This document shows positions 43,222 to 51,116 of a stretch of DNA of 64,000 nucleotides, piece by piece. Every line of letters starts with the position of its first letter. The first letter of the stretch is position 1. Where the stretch lies: NCBI GenBank assembly GCA_029552745.1, contig JAKPDK010000042.1:1-64000 (forward strand), read 5' to 3'. The position numbers and the translations under genes were made by a program. A model generated the notes under the pieces. That model was not told the origin of the DNA. It made no database searches and saw nothing but the letters and a program-made list of their open reading frames with translations. The DNA is from Candidatus Hydrogenedentota bacterium. GTDB taxonomy: Bacteria > Hydrogenedentota > Hydrogenedentia > Hydrogenedentales > SLHB01.

Positions 43222-43767
43222 ATGGAAAAAACGACACACGAGGAAAACCCAACTAACAAATGTGGGAACGACCAACAACAAGTAAAGATGAACCGATTAT
43301 CGTTTTTTCTATACGGACTCGTCGTTGGAGCACTACTTGTGGGGATTATGGGCTGGCTATCGATGCCAAGTATGATGCTCAAGATACATCAGAGCAAATA
43401 TGACAGCGTTGATGAAACCTGCGCACAACTCAAAGCCGCCATCGAAGCCAATGGATGGCAATGTCCCGCAATCCGGAATCTGAATGAGGCGACAGCGAAG
43501 CAAGGTGTCAAGATAGACAAACAGGTGAGAATTGTAGAACTGTGCAAAGCTGAGTACGCCAAAGAGATTCTTGAGACTAATCCGGAAGTTTCTACCCTAA
43601 TGCCTTGCGCATGGGGTGTTTATGAAGGGAAAGATGGTAAGGTCTACATATCCGCGATGAATACAAGGCTTATGGGAAAGATGTTCGGTGGAAATATCGC
43701 CAAAGTTATGGGAAGAGCGGTTTCAAAAGATGAAGAGCAAATGCTTAAGGACATTATTCAACAATAA
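43222..43767 (+). CDS. Membrane-anchored DUF302 protein
   Basis: ATG 43222 with AAAGGAAC upstream gives 181 residues. A transmembrane segment (FFLYGLVVGALLVGIMGWL) at about 28-46 is followed by the DUF302 domain: YDSVDETCAQLKAAIEANGW, VRIVELCKAEYAKEIL, LMPCAWGVYEGKDGKVYIS and the end segment FGGNIAKVMGRAVSKDEEQM. DUF302 is a small alpha/beta fold seen in redox and thiosulfate-related settings, with Cys residues near the pocket; here C62, C70, about C97 and C116 could matter. Its membrane anchor may place it at the cytoplasmic membrane. It overlaps the next ORF start by one base. Confidence 0.85.
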   Translation: MEKTTHEENPTNKCGNDQQQVKMNRLSFFLYGLVVGALLVGIMGWLSMPSMMLKIHQSKYDSVDETCAQLKAAIEANGWQCPAIRNLNEATAKQGVKIDKQVRIVELCKAEYAKEILETNPEVSTLMPCAWGVYEGKDGKVYISAMNTRLMGKMFGGNIAKVMGRAVSKDEEQMLKDIIQQ

Positions 43768-44051
43768 TGCTACCTGAAGCATTCCTGGGCGGTATCTTTT
43801 TAACAAGCCGCTACACCGGACGCACGCCGCTATCGTTCCCTGCGCTGGTGGGATTGGCGTTCCGCGAGGGTAGTCTGCCCGATTTTGAAAGGTTGGACAT
43901 CCTGAAGAGCGTACCGCTTTTTATTATTAAACCTTGTATGGCAAGAGTTGAGTTTATCGGGACCACGGGCGAAGACGCGCGGGATCTGCTCCATGCAAAG
44001 ACCATAAGGAGACAGGGAAGACGAAACTACATTACCGGAGGCATCCTATGA
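43767..44051 (+). CDS. Small coupled ORF, unknown (94 aa)
   Basis: Not recognised. The frame begins with TAATG overlap to the DUF302 stop and ends in an ATGA overlap with the MinD-like gene, the pattern expected of a translated gene in an operon. The product has SFPALVGLAFREGSLPDF and a basic C-terminus (IRRQGRRNYITGGIL), without cysteines except one. The GGAGG for the next gene lies inside its end. The evidence for translation is positional only; a chance open frame remains possible. Confidence 0.45.
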   Translation: MLPEAFLGGIFLTSRYTGRTPLSFPALVGLAFREGSLPDFERLDILKSVPLFIIKPCMARVEFIGTTGEDARDLLHAKTIRRQGRRNYITGGIL

Positions 44052-44899
44052 TTCTCGCAATTGCGTCAGGTAAAGGCGGAACCGGAAAGACCACAATTTC
44101 AGTTAACTTGGCACAAATGTTTGGCGGCGGCGTGCAGCTGCTCGACTGTGATGTGGAAGAGCCGAACGACCATTTGTTTCTGAAAGGCAAGAGGGTCAGA
44201 GAAGAAACCATCACAAGGAACGTTCCGAAGGTGGACAACGCGCTTTGTGACGGATGTGGCGAATGTGCACGGTTTTGCGTTTACAACGCCATCGCATGTA
44301 TCAACAAAAAACCGTTAGTTTTTGCCGAAATGTGCCATAGTTGCGGTGGCTGCGCAAAAGTTTGCCCCCAAGATGCCATTCGCGAAGTGCCCAATCGGAT
44401 TGGGGTCATCGAAACCATTCAGTCAGGACCTATTACGCTGATTCAAGGGCGTTTAGATATCGGGCAGTCTATGGCACCGCCCCTTATCCGTGCGGTGAGG
44501 GCACGAGGAAACAATGGCGTCCCGGTCATCGTGGACGCACCGCCCGGGACATCATGTCCGGTGATTGCGGCCGTTCGGGATACGGATTTTGTCCTTCTGG
44601 TGACGGAACCTACGCCGTTCGGCCTAAACGATCTGCAGTTAGCCGTTGGGATGGTTCGGGAGCTCGGGATACCGTTCGGTGTTGTGGTCAATCGTGCGGG
44701 AATCGGCGACGACCGAATACATGAGTTCTGTCACCAAGAAAAGATTCCCCTTCTTTTGGAGGTTCCTGATGACCGACGGATCGCAGAGGCGTACTCCAGA
44801 GGAAGTTTGATCGTGGATGCCCTGCCAGAATACCGAGGGCTTTTTCAGACTTTGTTTGAGAAAGTTACGAACTTTCAGCGTGTCGCGCAACACCAATAG
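44048..44899 (+). CDS. MinD-superfamily ATPase with inserted ferredoxin domain, first copy
   Basis: 283 residues (COG1149). The deviant Walker A is SGKGGTGKTT at 7-16, with the signature Lys of ParA/MinD proteins. Between the Walker A and the second ATPase half is a bacterial ferredoxin with two [4Fe-4S] motifs: C67, C70, C73, C77 (CDGCGECARFC) and C96, C99, C102, C106 (CHSCGGCAKVC). The later VIVDAPPGTSCPV is the Walker B-like segment. Such ATPases may load or move metal clusters onto ORP/NifX proteins. GGAGG six bases before the ATG. Confidence 0.93.
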   Translation: MILAIASGKGGTGKTTISVNLAQMFGGGVQLLDCDVEEPNDHLFLKGKRVREETITRNVPKVDNALCDGCGECARFCVYNAIACINKKPLVFAEMCHSCGGCAKVCPQDAIREVPNRIGVIETIQSGPITLIQGRLDIGQSMAPPLIRAVRARGNNGVPVIVDAPPGTSCPVIAAVRDTDFVLLVTEPTPFGLNDLQLAVGMVRELGIPFGVVVNRAGIGDDRIHEFCHQEKIPLLLEVPDDRRIAEAYSRGSLIVDALPEYRGLFQTLFEKVTNFQRVAQHQ

Positions 44900-44929
44900 A
44901 GGCCCAGTTACGAAAATAAATCGGAGATA

Positions 44930-45176
44930 TCCGACATCACCTTGGAGATTTTGCAGGTGACGACAGTAAAACTGCTGACGAAATGTCGCGAAGCTCACGG
45001 AAAAGTTCGACGTGAAGCGTCAGCCGCAAGAAGTTCTCAACGCAGTGGGCAAATTGTGCGCCTGTGGAGCATGCCTGAAATTACGTAATTCTGAATGTTC
45101 CAAGATTTGCCCCTGGTCGACCTTCAAAAACCTCTATGAGACCGTACAAAACTCAGATAGGCTCGTAACAATATAA
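44930..45176 (+). pseudogene. Cysteine-rich coding remnant, possibly frameshifted
   Basis: Two overlapping frames look like parts of one small protein: an upstream frame ISDITLEILQVTTVKLL-type helix, and a downstream frame ending VGKLCACGACLKL then SECSKICPWSTF before a TAA at 45174-45176. Neither has a convincing start. The Cys pattern CxCGxC...CxxxCPW would fit a small redox or cluster protein. It may be a degraded gene, a programmed frameshift or chance; I rate it low. Confidence 0.3.
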
Positions 45177-45188
45177 AAGAGAGTAGAC

Positions 45189-46061
45189 ATGAAGGAACTT
45201 GTAATCATTAGCGGTAAAGGTGGCACAGGAAAGACCAGCGTATCAGCTGCATTTGCCGTATTGGCTAATCATCCGGTTATTGCGGATTGCGACGTAGACG
45301 CCGCCGACTTGCACCTCGTATTCGCGCCGAAGATCGTCGAGCGCCACGAATTCCGCGCCGGCTATGAAGCGGAAATCGACCCTACAAAGTGCTGGGGTTG
45401 CGGCGCATGTTACAGACATTGCCGTTTTGACGCCGTTAGAGAAGAAAATGGCAGCACAAATATAACGACATACCGCATCGATCCGTTCGCCTGTGAAGGG
45501 TGCGGGGTATGTGTTCGGTTCTGCCCTGCACAGGCTATTGATTTTCAAGAAAGAAGTTGTGGCGAGTGGTTTGTTTCTGAAACAAGGTGTGGTCCAATGG
45601 TGCATGCGCGACTCGGGATTGCTGCCGAGAACTCCGGCAAACTGGTGTCGGTGGTTCGGCGCGAGGCACGTCGGATTCTGGAAAAAACAGGCCGTTCCCT
45701 GCTTCTCGTGGATGGGCCACCGGGAATAGGTTGCCCGGTTATCGCCTCAGTTACGGGCGCATCTCTGGTACTCGTTGTCGCGGAGCCGACCGTTTCAGGT
45801 GAGCACGACATAAAACGGGTTTTCTCGTTGACGCGCCATTTTCGAGTTTCCGCCGCAGTGTGTGTAAACAAGTGGGACTTGAACCCGCAGATAGCGGAAC
45901 GTATCGAGCATGCAAGCCGCCAGCTAGGCGCCCAGGTTGTAAGCCGAATACGCTACGACCCAGCTGTGACCGCAGCCCAGATTGAGGGGAAGACTGTCAT
46001 AGAAACAGACGCACCCTGCGCAGAAGATATAAAACGACTTTGGCAGGAACTAGGGATGTGA
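45189..46061 (+). CDS. MinD-superfamily ATPase with inserted ferredoxin domain, second copy
   Basis: 290 residues, paralogous to the gene at 44048. Walker A SGKGGTGKTS at 8-17; ferredoxin cysteines C68, C71, C74, C78 (CWGCGACYRHC) and C102, C105, C108, C112 (CEGCGVCVRFC); VDGPPGIGCPV as the Walker B-like segment. The two copies are the usual pair in orange-protein operons, where they probably heterodimerise. The ATG is preceded by AAGAGAG. About 100 bases later comes the third ORP-like gene, so the cluster is continuous. Confidence 0.93.
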   Translation: MKELVIISGKGGTGKTSVSAAFAVLANHPVIADCDVDAADLHLVFAPKIVERHEFRAGYEAEIDPTKCWGCGACYRHCRFDAVREENGSTNITTYRIDPFACEGCGVCVRFCPAQAIDFQERSCGEWFVSETRCGPMVHARLGIAAENSGKLVSVVRREARRILEKTGRSLLLVDGPPGIGCPVIASVTGASLVLVVAEPTVSGEHDIKRVFSLTRHFRVSAAVCVNKWDLNPQIAERIEHASRQLGAQVVSRIRYDPAVTAAQIEGKTVIETDAPCAEDIKRLWQELGM

Positions 46062-46159
46062 CTCAAAATCATGACCCTGCAAAAAGGTGAATGACTGTCT
46101 GTCTCCTGCATAGGAAACTAAGGAAGTTGTTGGAGTCGTTCAAAAAGGAGGATGAAGTT

Positions 46160-46498
46160 ATGAAGATTGCTATTCCCTTGTCTGAAGGACGTCTATCGAT
46201 GCACTTCGGCCACTGCGAGCAGTTTGCCATCGTCGAGGTAGACCCCGAGCGGAAACAGGTTTTGAGTAGACAGGACGAGCCCAGCCCGCCGCATCAGCCC
46301 GGCCTCTTGCCGGAGTGGCTTGCAGCACGCGGCGTCGATGTGGTCATCGCAGGGGGTATGGGCACCCGCGCCCAATCACTGTTCGCCGCTCATGGAATCG
46401 AGGTCAGGGTGGGTGCACCCAGCGAGACTCCGGAGAAATTGGCTGCGGCGTATATCGCAGGCACCCTGCAGCAAGGCGATAACTTTTGTGCCCATTGA
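46160..46498 (+). CDS. Short NifX/ORP-like protein with C-terminal Cys-His
   Basis: ATG 46160 with AAGGAGG upstream gives 112 residues. The domain is compact: MKIAIPLSEGRLSMHFGHCE, QFAIVEVD and a C-terminal DNFCAH. HFGHC and the end Cys-His are typical of the HxxHC-bearing subgroup of COG1433 proteins. The pocket would bind an iron-sulfur or molybdenum cluster. Last gene of the cluster, closed by the hairpin at 46510-46552. Confidence 0.92.
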   Translation: MKIAIPLSEGRLSMHFGHCEQFAIVEVDPERKQVLSRQDEPSPPHQPGLLPEWLAARGVDVVIAGGMGTRAQSLFAAHGIEVRVGAPSETPEKLAAAYIAGTLQQGDNFCAH

Positions 46499-46509
46499 CA
46501 CTTAGAGCA

Positions 46510-46552
46510 CAGCCGCCGTGGGCGTTTCTGGCTCCGCGGCGGCTCCTTTCTC
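46510..46552 (+). terminator. Intrinsic terminator of the ORP cluster
   Basis: AGCCGCCG (46511-46518) pairs with CGGCGGCT (46536-46543), an 8-bp GC-rich stem with a 17-base loop, followed by CCTTTCTCTT. It is 12 bases past the last ORP-like stop codon. Confidence 0.7.
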
Positions 46553-46717
46553 TTCACACGGCGCTAATCGGCAACAGTCGTGTCCTCATGAAGTGCTTCA
46601 TCCATCCAATCCCCTTTATGGTCAGGGCAAAACGACTTCGAAAAAATGACGTAGCGAACCATGAAGAGTTCAGGGATACATCCTTCTCCACAATACCTTT
46701 CCCATGCAGTAGGCGGT

Positions 46718-46762
46718 AAAGGGGATTGTTCCCTTCATCGAAGATTCCCTCCTCGCAATAAC
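46718..46762. repeat. Decayed half copy of the palindromic element
   Basis: AAAGGGGATTGTTCCCTTCA, then CCCTCCTCGCAATAACA matches the right arm of the dispersed element with several changes. No left arm is seen. Confidence 0.5.
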
Positions 46763-46822
46763 ACGCAGGACCTTGCGTGCAAGGGGACGTCTTCGATGAT
46801 GATGGTGTCTTTATTAGACACT

Positions 46823-46880
46823 CGCTTGTCCAATTTCTCATGCTAACAAAAAAGAAGCGTCAAGGGTACTGGACTTATAC
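46823..46880 (+). promoter_or_regulatory. Conserved upstream block, copy 3
   Basis: CGCTTGTCCAATTTCTCATG, then CTAACAAAAAAGAA and the core GCGTCAAGGGTACTGGAC starting at 46857. It aligns with the blocks at 24290 and 29243 in all parts; the core differs by a few bases. Confidence 0.55.
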
Positions 46881-46886
46881 ATTTTC

Positions 46887-46916
46887 TTGACTGCAGCCGT
46901 GCTGCTGCGTTAGTCT
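46887..46916 (+). promoter_or_regulatory. Proposed promoter of the lipoprotein gene
   Basis: TTGACT at 46887-46892 and TAGTCT at 46911-46916 with an 18-base spacer. The -10 is poor, but the spacing from the upstream core (54 bases) is the same as at the two other sites. Confidence 0.45.
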
Positions 46917-46948
46917 CACTAAAAGAAAACAACAGGTGGAGAGTGACT

Positions 46949-47464
46949 ATGAGACACGTCTGCCGCTTGAGTGCCGTTTGGGTTGGCGCGATCCTTGTTG
47001 TTTGCAGCGGGTGCAATACGTTAAGCCGCCAACCACAACTGATGGACGCTCAGATTACGCCATCGTCATTGCGACCCGGCGATAGCGCCCTAATGACCGT
47101 ACGAGTCAAAGACAAGCATGACGTCGTTAAAGATGTGGTCGGCATTGTTCGCGAGGACCAACGCCAAAAATTCCGACTGCGTGATGACGGTATCGCGCCT
47201 CATGACACGACTGCCGGAGACGGCGTATGGTCTTTCCTTGTTGATGTGCCGTTTTTGGCGCCGCCGGGACAGTTTACGCTTGAATTTACGGCTTTAGATT
47301 CCCGCGGTAAACCCGTGCTTGTCAAGACCCGAGAAGGAACCGTGCCGCTTCGGCAGACGTGTACCTTTTCAATAGAATTTCCAAAGGAACAGCCCCAGAA
47401 TAACCCGCCGCAAGCGGGAACGGCACCCGCAGCGCCTGAAACACCTCAGCCCGCACAAAAATAA
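46949..47464 (+). CDS. Lipoprotein with an Ig-like domain
   Basis: ATG 46949 is preferred over GTG 46943 because of the GGAGAG placing; 171 residues. Lipobox VVCSGC gives a lipidated Cys22. The mature part is one beta-sandwich (MDAQITPSSLRPGDSALMTV, FRLRDDGIAPHDTTAGDGVW) of the kind seen in secreted Ig-like domains, with a Pro/Ala-rich tail. The D-x-G-D-G-x-W pattern could hold calcium. It is followed 32 bases later by the sulfatase-fold gene and may be co-expressed. Function not recognised. Confidence 0.8.
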   Translation: MRHVCRLSAVWVGAILVVCSGCNTLSRQPQLMDAQITPSSLRPGDSALMTVRVKDKHDVVKDVVGIVREDQRQKFRLRDDGIAPHDTTAGDGVWSFLVDVPFLAPPGQFTLEFTALDSRGKPVLVKTREGTVPLRQTCTFSIEFPKEQPQNNPPQAGTAPAAPETPQPAQK

Positions 47465-47496
47465 GCGGCCATTGGTAACAAAACAGGGTGGTTTCG

Positions 47497-48759
47497 ATGT
47501 ACCCGATTTGGATCGCGGTAGTAGGGGCGCTCGTTACAGCGCCGAATCTTGCCTTTATTTCGGTGGATACCCTACGCGCCGACCGTTTGGGCTTTTATGG
47601 GTATGAACGACCGACATCACCGAATCTCGACCGTCTTGCTGCGGAAAGTCTCGTATTCGACGATTGTTTGTGCGAAGTGCCCATTACCAACCCCTCCTTC
47701 GGTGCCATGATGACGTCTCAATTCCCCAGGACAACCGGTACAACGCGGAACGGCCTAAAAATGCCGGAACAGGTGCCGACAGTTGCTGAACAGTTCCAGC
47801 AGGCGGGCTATTTCACGTTTTGTGTCCAAAGTAACTGGACACTCAAACGCAAACTGAGCGGTCTCGACCGGGGATTTGACGTGTACGACGACGATTTCCA
47901 TACCAGACGCTGGGGTGTATTCAAGGCGGAACGATACGCGGATGAGGTGACGCGTCGCGCCGTCAAATTACTGGAGCATCGGGACACGTCAAAACCCTTT
48001 TTTTGTTGGATACACTATTCTGACCCTCACGCGCCGTATCGATTCCATCGGCAATTCAATTCTGTCGGCGCCCCTCATCGATTAAGGAATCACGTCGACG
48101 AGGTTCGCATGAAATATGACTCGGAAGTCGCTTTCACAGATTACCATATTGGGGAATTATTGAAGCACCTACCCAAAGAAGACACGTACATTGTTTTTGT
48201 CGCCGACCATGGTGAAAGTCTATACGAACATGATTACCTGGGGCACGGCAGGCGCATTTATCATACGGAGCTCCGGATTCCGTTGTTTATTCACGGTCCA
48301 GACATCACTCCTCGCCGAACATCTGTTCCTGCGCGCGGCATTGACATAGGACCCACACTTCTGAGACTCGCAAAACTCAGCGTACCGCCGAGCATGTTAG
48401 GCTTGGACCTGCTCTCTCCTGAAATGCCTCAAGAGCGAGTCCGCGTGCTGGAAACGTACGGGGGAGCAGTCCCGCACATTCCCGGGGCACGTTCTATCAT
48501 GGCTGCGCGCCCGCCCATGAGGCAAGGAGTCGTGTGGAATGGCTGGAAACTGATCTTAGGGGGACCGAGGGCCGAGCTCTACCACCTTGCCGACGACCCC
48601 TACGAAACAAAGAATCTCGCAAAGGAACAACCCAACCGCGTCCGGGAACTTTCGAAACTAATTGCTGACTGGGATCAGCGCACCCCTCGAGGCAATGCAC
48701 AGGAAGTCGAATTATCGCCGGACGATATTGACGCCTTAAAAGCGGGAGGCTACTTGTAA
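47497..48759 (+). CDS. Sulfatase-fold hydrolase lacking the formylglycine motif
   Basis: Start ATG 47497 after AGGGTGG; 420 residues. The alkaline-phosphatase/sulfatase fold is clear: metal-site D24 in ISVDTLRADRLGFYGYERP, PTSPNLDRLAAES, and VADHGESLYEHDYLGHG near 240. The nucleophile loop that should read CxPxR is ITNPSFGAMMTSQFP, with Thr64 at the Cys position and Phe at the Arg position. So it should not be a formylglycine sulfatase; Thr is the nucleophile in related phosphotransferases and phosphodiesterases. Its role is therefore open. It shares 24 bases at its 3' end with the convergent peptidase. Confidence 0.85.
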   Translation: MYPIWIAVVGALVTAPNLAFISVDTLRADRLGFYGYERPTSPNLDRLAAESLVFDDCLCEVPITNPSFGAMMTSQFPRTTGTTRNGLKMPEQVPTVAEQFQQAGYFTFCVQSNWTLKRKLSGLDRGFDVYDDDFHTRRWGVFKAERYADEVTRRAVKLLEHRDTSKPFFCWIHYSDPHAPYRFHRQFNSVGAPHRLRNHVDEVRMKYDSEVAFTDYHIGELLKHLPKEDTYIVFVADHGESLYEHDYLGHGRRIYHTELRIPLFIHGPDITPRRTSVPARGIDIGPTLLRLAKLSVPPSMLGLDLLSPEMPQERVRVLETYGGAVPHIPGARSIMAARPPMRQGVVWNGWKLILGGPRAELYHLADDPYETKNLAKEQPNRVRELSKLIADWDQRTPRGNAQEVELSPDDIDALKAGGYL

Positions 48760-49752
48760 CGCCGAACCTTTTCGGAACACCGACATGGGATCGACGGCTT
48801 TGCCATTGACACGGTATTCAAAATGCAAGTGGGGTCCCGTAGCCCTTCCGGAAGATCCTACCTGGGCGATCATGGTTTTTGGATCGACCCTGTCGCCCTT
48901 TTTCGCAAAGAGACGGGAAGCGTGAGCATATCGCGTCTGGGTTCCATCGTCATGCTGCACCACAACGCACCTACCGTACCTACCATTCCACCCACTGAAA
49001 GTCACCTCGCCTGCTTTCAAAGGATAAATTGCCGTGCCCGTCGGTGCGGCAATATCAATCCCTTCGTGATACTCGGGGTCGCCCGTAAACGGGTCCTTGC
49101 GCATTCCAAACCCCGAAGTGATACGTGCCTGTGAGATTTCAACCAATGATTGCCATGACAGAACGTTCTTTGAAGGGCTACTGGAGGCGGCGGCAGGCGC
49201 CTTGCTCAGAATGTCCTCAATGTAACCCGTAATATCCTGAACGGTAGATCGCGGTTCTGAAACCGTAGAAACCTTGGAGAAACTCGACCCAGAATCCCCC
49301 GGGGAGGTGCGGGGTATGTCGGTCGTTTCCCGCAACAATGCCCACTCCAAACCACGCGAAATCGTAGGGGTAATTACAGATACCGCCTGTCTCGAGCGAC
49401 TGGGGGTTTGACGAGGATCAGTATTCAGAACGGAAAGGTCAAGACGCTGTCCAACCTGAAGTTTATCAGGGTCACTCAAACGGTTGGCGGCGGCCACTTT
49501 TTGGACTGCCTCATGGACAGCCCCTGATGGCACGTTTTTTTGGCCCTTCGCCATGGAATCGCGACAAATCTTCCACAACGTTTCACCCGGTTTCACTTCA
49601 TGGACCGTCGTTGACTGAACGGAGCGGGTTTCGACAGCTTGTTGGAGATATCCTGAGAACGGTTTCGAAACGCTGGGCAGCGGTTTTCTACTAGCGGCTT
49701 CCTGCCTAATCGAGCCGAATAGCGGAGGAACCGTCAGCCGCACAATATCCAT
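48736..49752 (-). CDS. LysM-M23 metallopeptidase
   Basis: ATG 49752 with AGGGTGG upstream gives 338 residues. LysM domain at about 47-105 (VHEVKPGETLWKICRDSM, PDKLQVGQRL), a Ser/Thr-rich linker, then an M23 domain from about 205 with the zinc ligands in YHEGIDIA (HxxxD) and HLHF (HxH). Such enzymes cut peptide bridges in peptidoglycan. No signal peptide or helix is visible, which is unusual for an envelope enzyme. Its 3' end overlaps the sulfatase-fold gene by 24 bases. Confidence 0.88.
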   Translation of the reverse strand: MDIVRLTVPPLFGSIRQEAASRKPLPSVSKPFSGYLQQAVETRSVQSTTVHEVKPGETLWKICRDSMAKGQKNVPSGAVHEAVQKVAAANRLSDPDKLQVGQRLDLSVLNTDPRQTPSRSRQAVSVITPTISRGLEWALLRETTDIPRTSPGDSGSSFSKVSTVSEPRSTVQDITGYIEDILSKAPAAASSSPSKNVLSWQSLVEISQARITSGFGMRKDPFTGDPEYHEGIDIAAPTGTAIYPLKAGEVTFSGWNGRYGRCVVVQHDDGTQTRYAHASRLFAKKGDRVDPKTMIAQVGSSGRATGPHLHFEYRVNGKAVDPMSVFRKGSALQVASRF

Positions 49753-50006
49753 AAAAACCACCCTAAACCTTATTCACCTTATGCCTAAAACAATTTAGAG
49801 CAAACTACGTGCCGCGGTTGTACAAGCACCTAAATATTTGAAAACAGTGAAGATATGGAAGTAAGTCCCTTTCAAAACCTTGGAAGTTTTTTCCCACAGT
49901 TGCGAACATCTGTCCCGCAAGGGGTTGACGTCCTGTACCGCTATCGGGATAATGATGTTTTGTAATGGTTAAACAATATGAACGCACGGGCAACATAGGC
50001 GTTTCA

Positions 50007-51116
50007 ATGACGCGGCGGAAACCGTTCCAATTACTCATCAAACCCGTGGGCGCGGATTGCAACCTCCGGTGTGCGTATTGTTTTTACCTGCGGGCGCACG
50101 AACTCTATCCGGAAACCAAACGTCATATCATGTCGGAATCTGTATTGCAGACCATCGTCCGGGGGCTTCTGTCCTATCGTTTTCCGGAAACGGTATTTGC
50201 ATGGCAAGGCGGCGAGCCGACACTAGCCGGACTGGATTTCTTTCGTAAAGCCGTTGCCTTCCAACAGCAGTTCGGCGCCCCCCGCCAAATCGTAGGAAAC
50301 GCCCTCCAAACAAATGGCGTCCTCATCGATGATGCATGGTGCCAATTCTTCTCCCAGTATAACTTTCTTATCGGCTTGAGTATCGATGGCCCGCAAGAGA
50401 TTCATGACGCCAAACGCACCAATATAGGAGGGCACGGCACTTGGGCAAGGGCAATGGCCGCTGCCGAAACCATGAAACGATGGGGCGTCGAGTTCAACGT
50501 GTTGTGCGTGATCAACCGCGATAATGTGTCCCTTGGCGCAGACCTCCTCAAATGGTTCGTGAAAAACGACTTCAGGTTTGTCCAATTCATACCCTGTGTC
50601 GAAAAAGAATCACCGTTTAATGTCTCCCCAGAAGACTTCGGGGAATTCCTCTGCGACGTTTTCGACTATTGGTCGAAAGACGGTTTCGGGCGTGTTTCCG
50701 TGCGTGATTTCGATGCGCTCTTATCTGCCCGAGTGGGCCAGCCCGCGGGCTTGTGCACCTACGGCGAACGGTGCGATGCGTATATCGTTGTGGAACACAA
50801 TGGCGATGTCTATCCCTGCGATTTCTTCGTCTATGCCGATTGGAAATTGGGTAACGTGATGAACGCCCCGCTCCACACGTTCCTAGAGACGGAGAAATAC
50901 AAACAGTTCGCCTATCAGAAGGACAAAGTGCCTGCTTGCCGCGGATGTTCCTGGCGAGCCACTTGTCATGGCGGATGCCAAAAGGACCGATTGGTTGGCG
51001 GCACCCGAGATACACCAAGCGTGTTATGTCCTGCCTACAAGCGATTTTTTGCACATGCCCACGCGCGGCTGAATGCCCTTTCAAAACGACTTAACCAGAA
51101 AGGAATATCACCATGA
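50007..51116 (+). CDS. Radical SAM/SPASM protein, anaerobic sulfatase-maturase-like (anSME)
   Basis: I choose ATG 50007 because MTRRKPFQLLIKPVGADCNL matches the family start; an ATG at 49965 adds 14 non-homologous residues. 369 residues. The radical SAM motif is C18, C22, C25 in CNLRCAYCFYLRA. The C-terminal SPASM-type cysteines are in LCTYGERCDAYIVV, YPCDFFVYA, CRGCSWRATCHGGCQKDR and LCPAYK, two auxiliary [4Fe-4S] clusters. In anSME these turn a Cys or Ser of a target into formylglycine. The stop overlaps the next start in an ATGA, so it is coupled to the 978-aa protein. Confidence 0.88.
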   Translation: MTRRKPFQLLIKPVGADCNLRCAYCFYLRAHELYPETKRHIMSESVLQTIVRGLLSYRFPETVFAWQGGEPTLAGLDFFRKAVAFQQQFGAPRQIVGNALQTNGVLIDDAWCQFFSQYNFLIGLSIDGPQEIHDAKRTNIGGHGTWARAMAAAETMKRWGVEFNVLCVINRDNVSLGADLLKWFVKNDFRFVQFIPCVEKESPFNVSPEDFGEFLCDVFDYWSKDGFGRVSVRDFDALLSARVGQPAGLCTYGERCDAYIVVEHNGDVYPCDFFVYADWKLGNVMNAPLHTFLETEKYKQFAYQKDKVPACRGCSWRATCHGGCQKDRLVGGTRDTPSVLCPAYKRFFAHAHARLNALSKRLNQKGISP

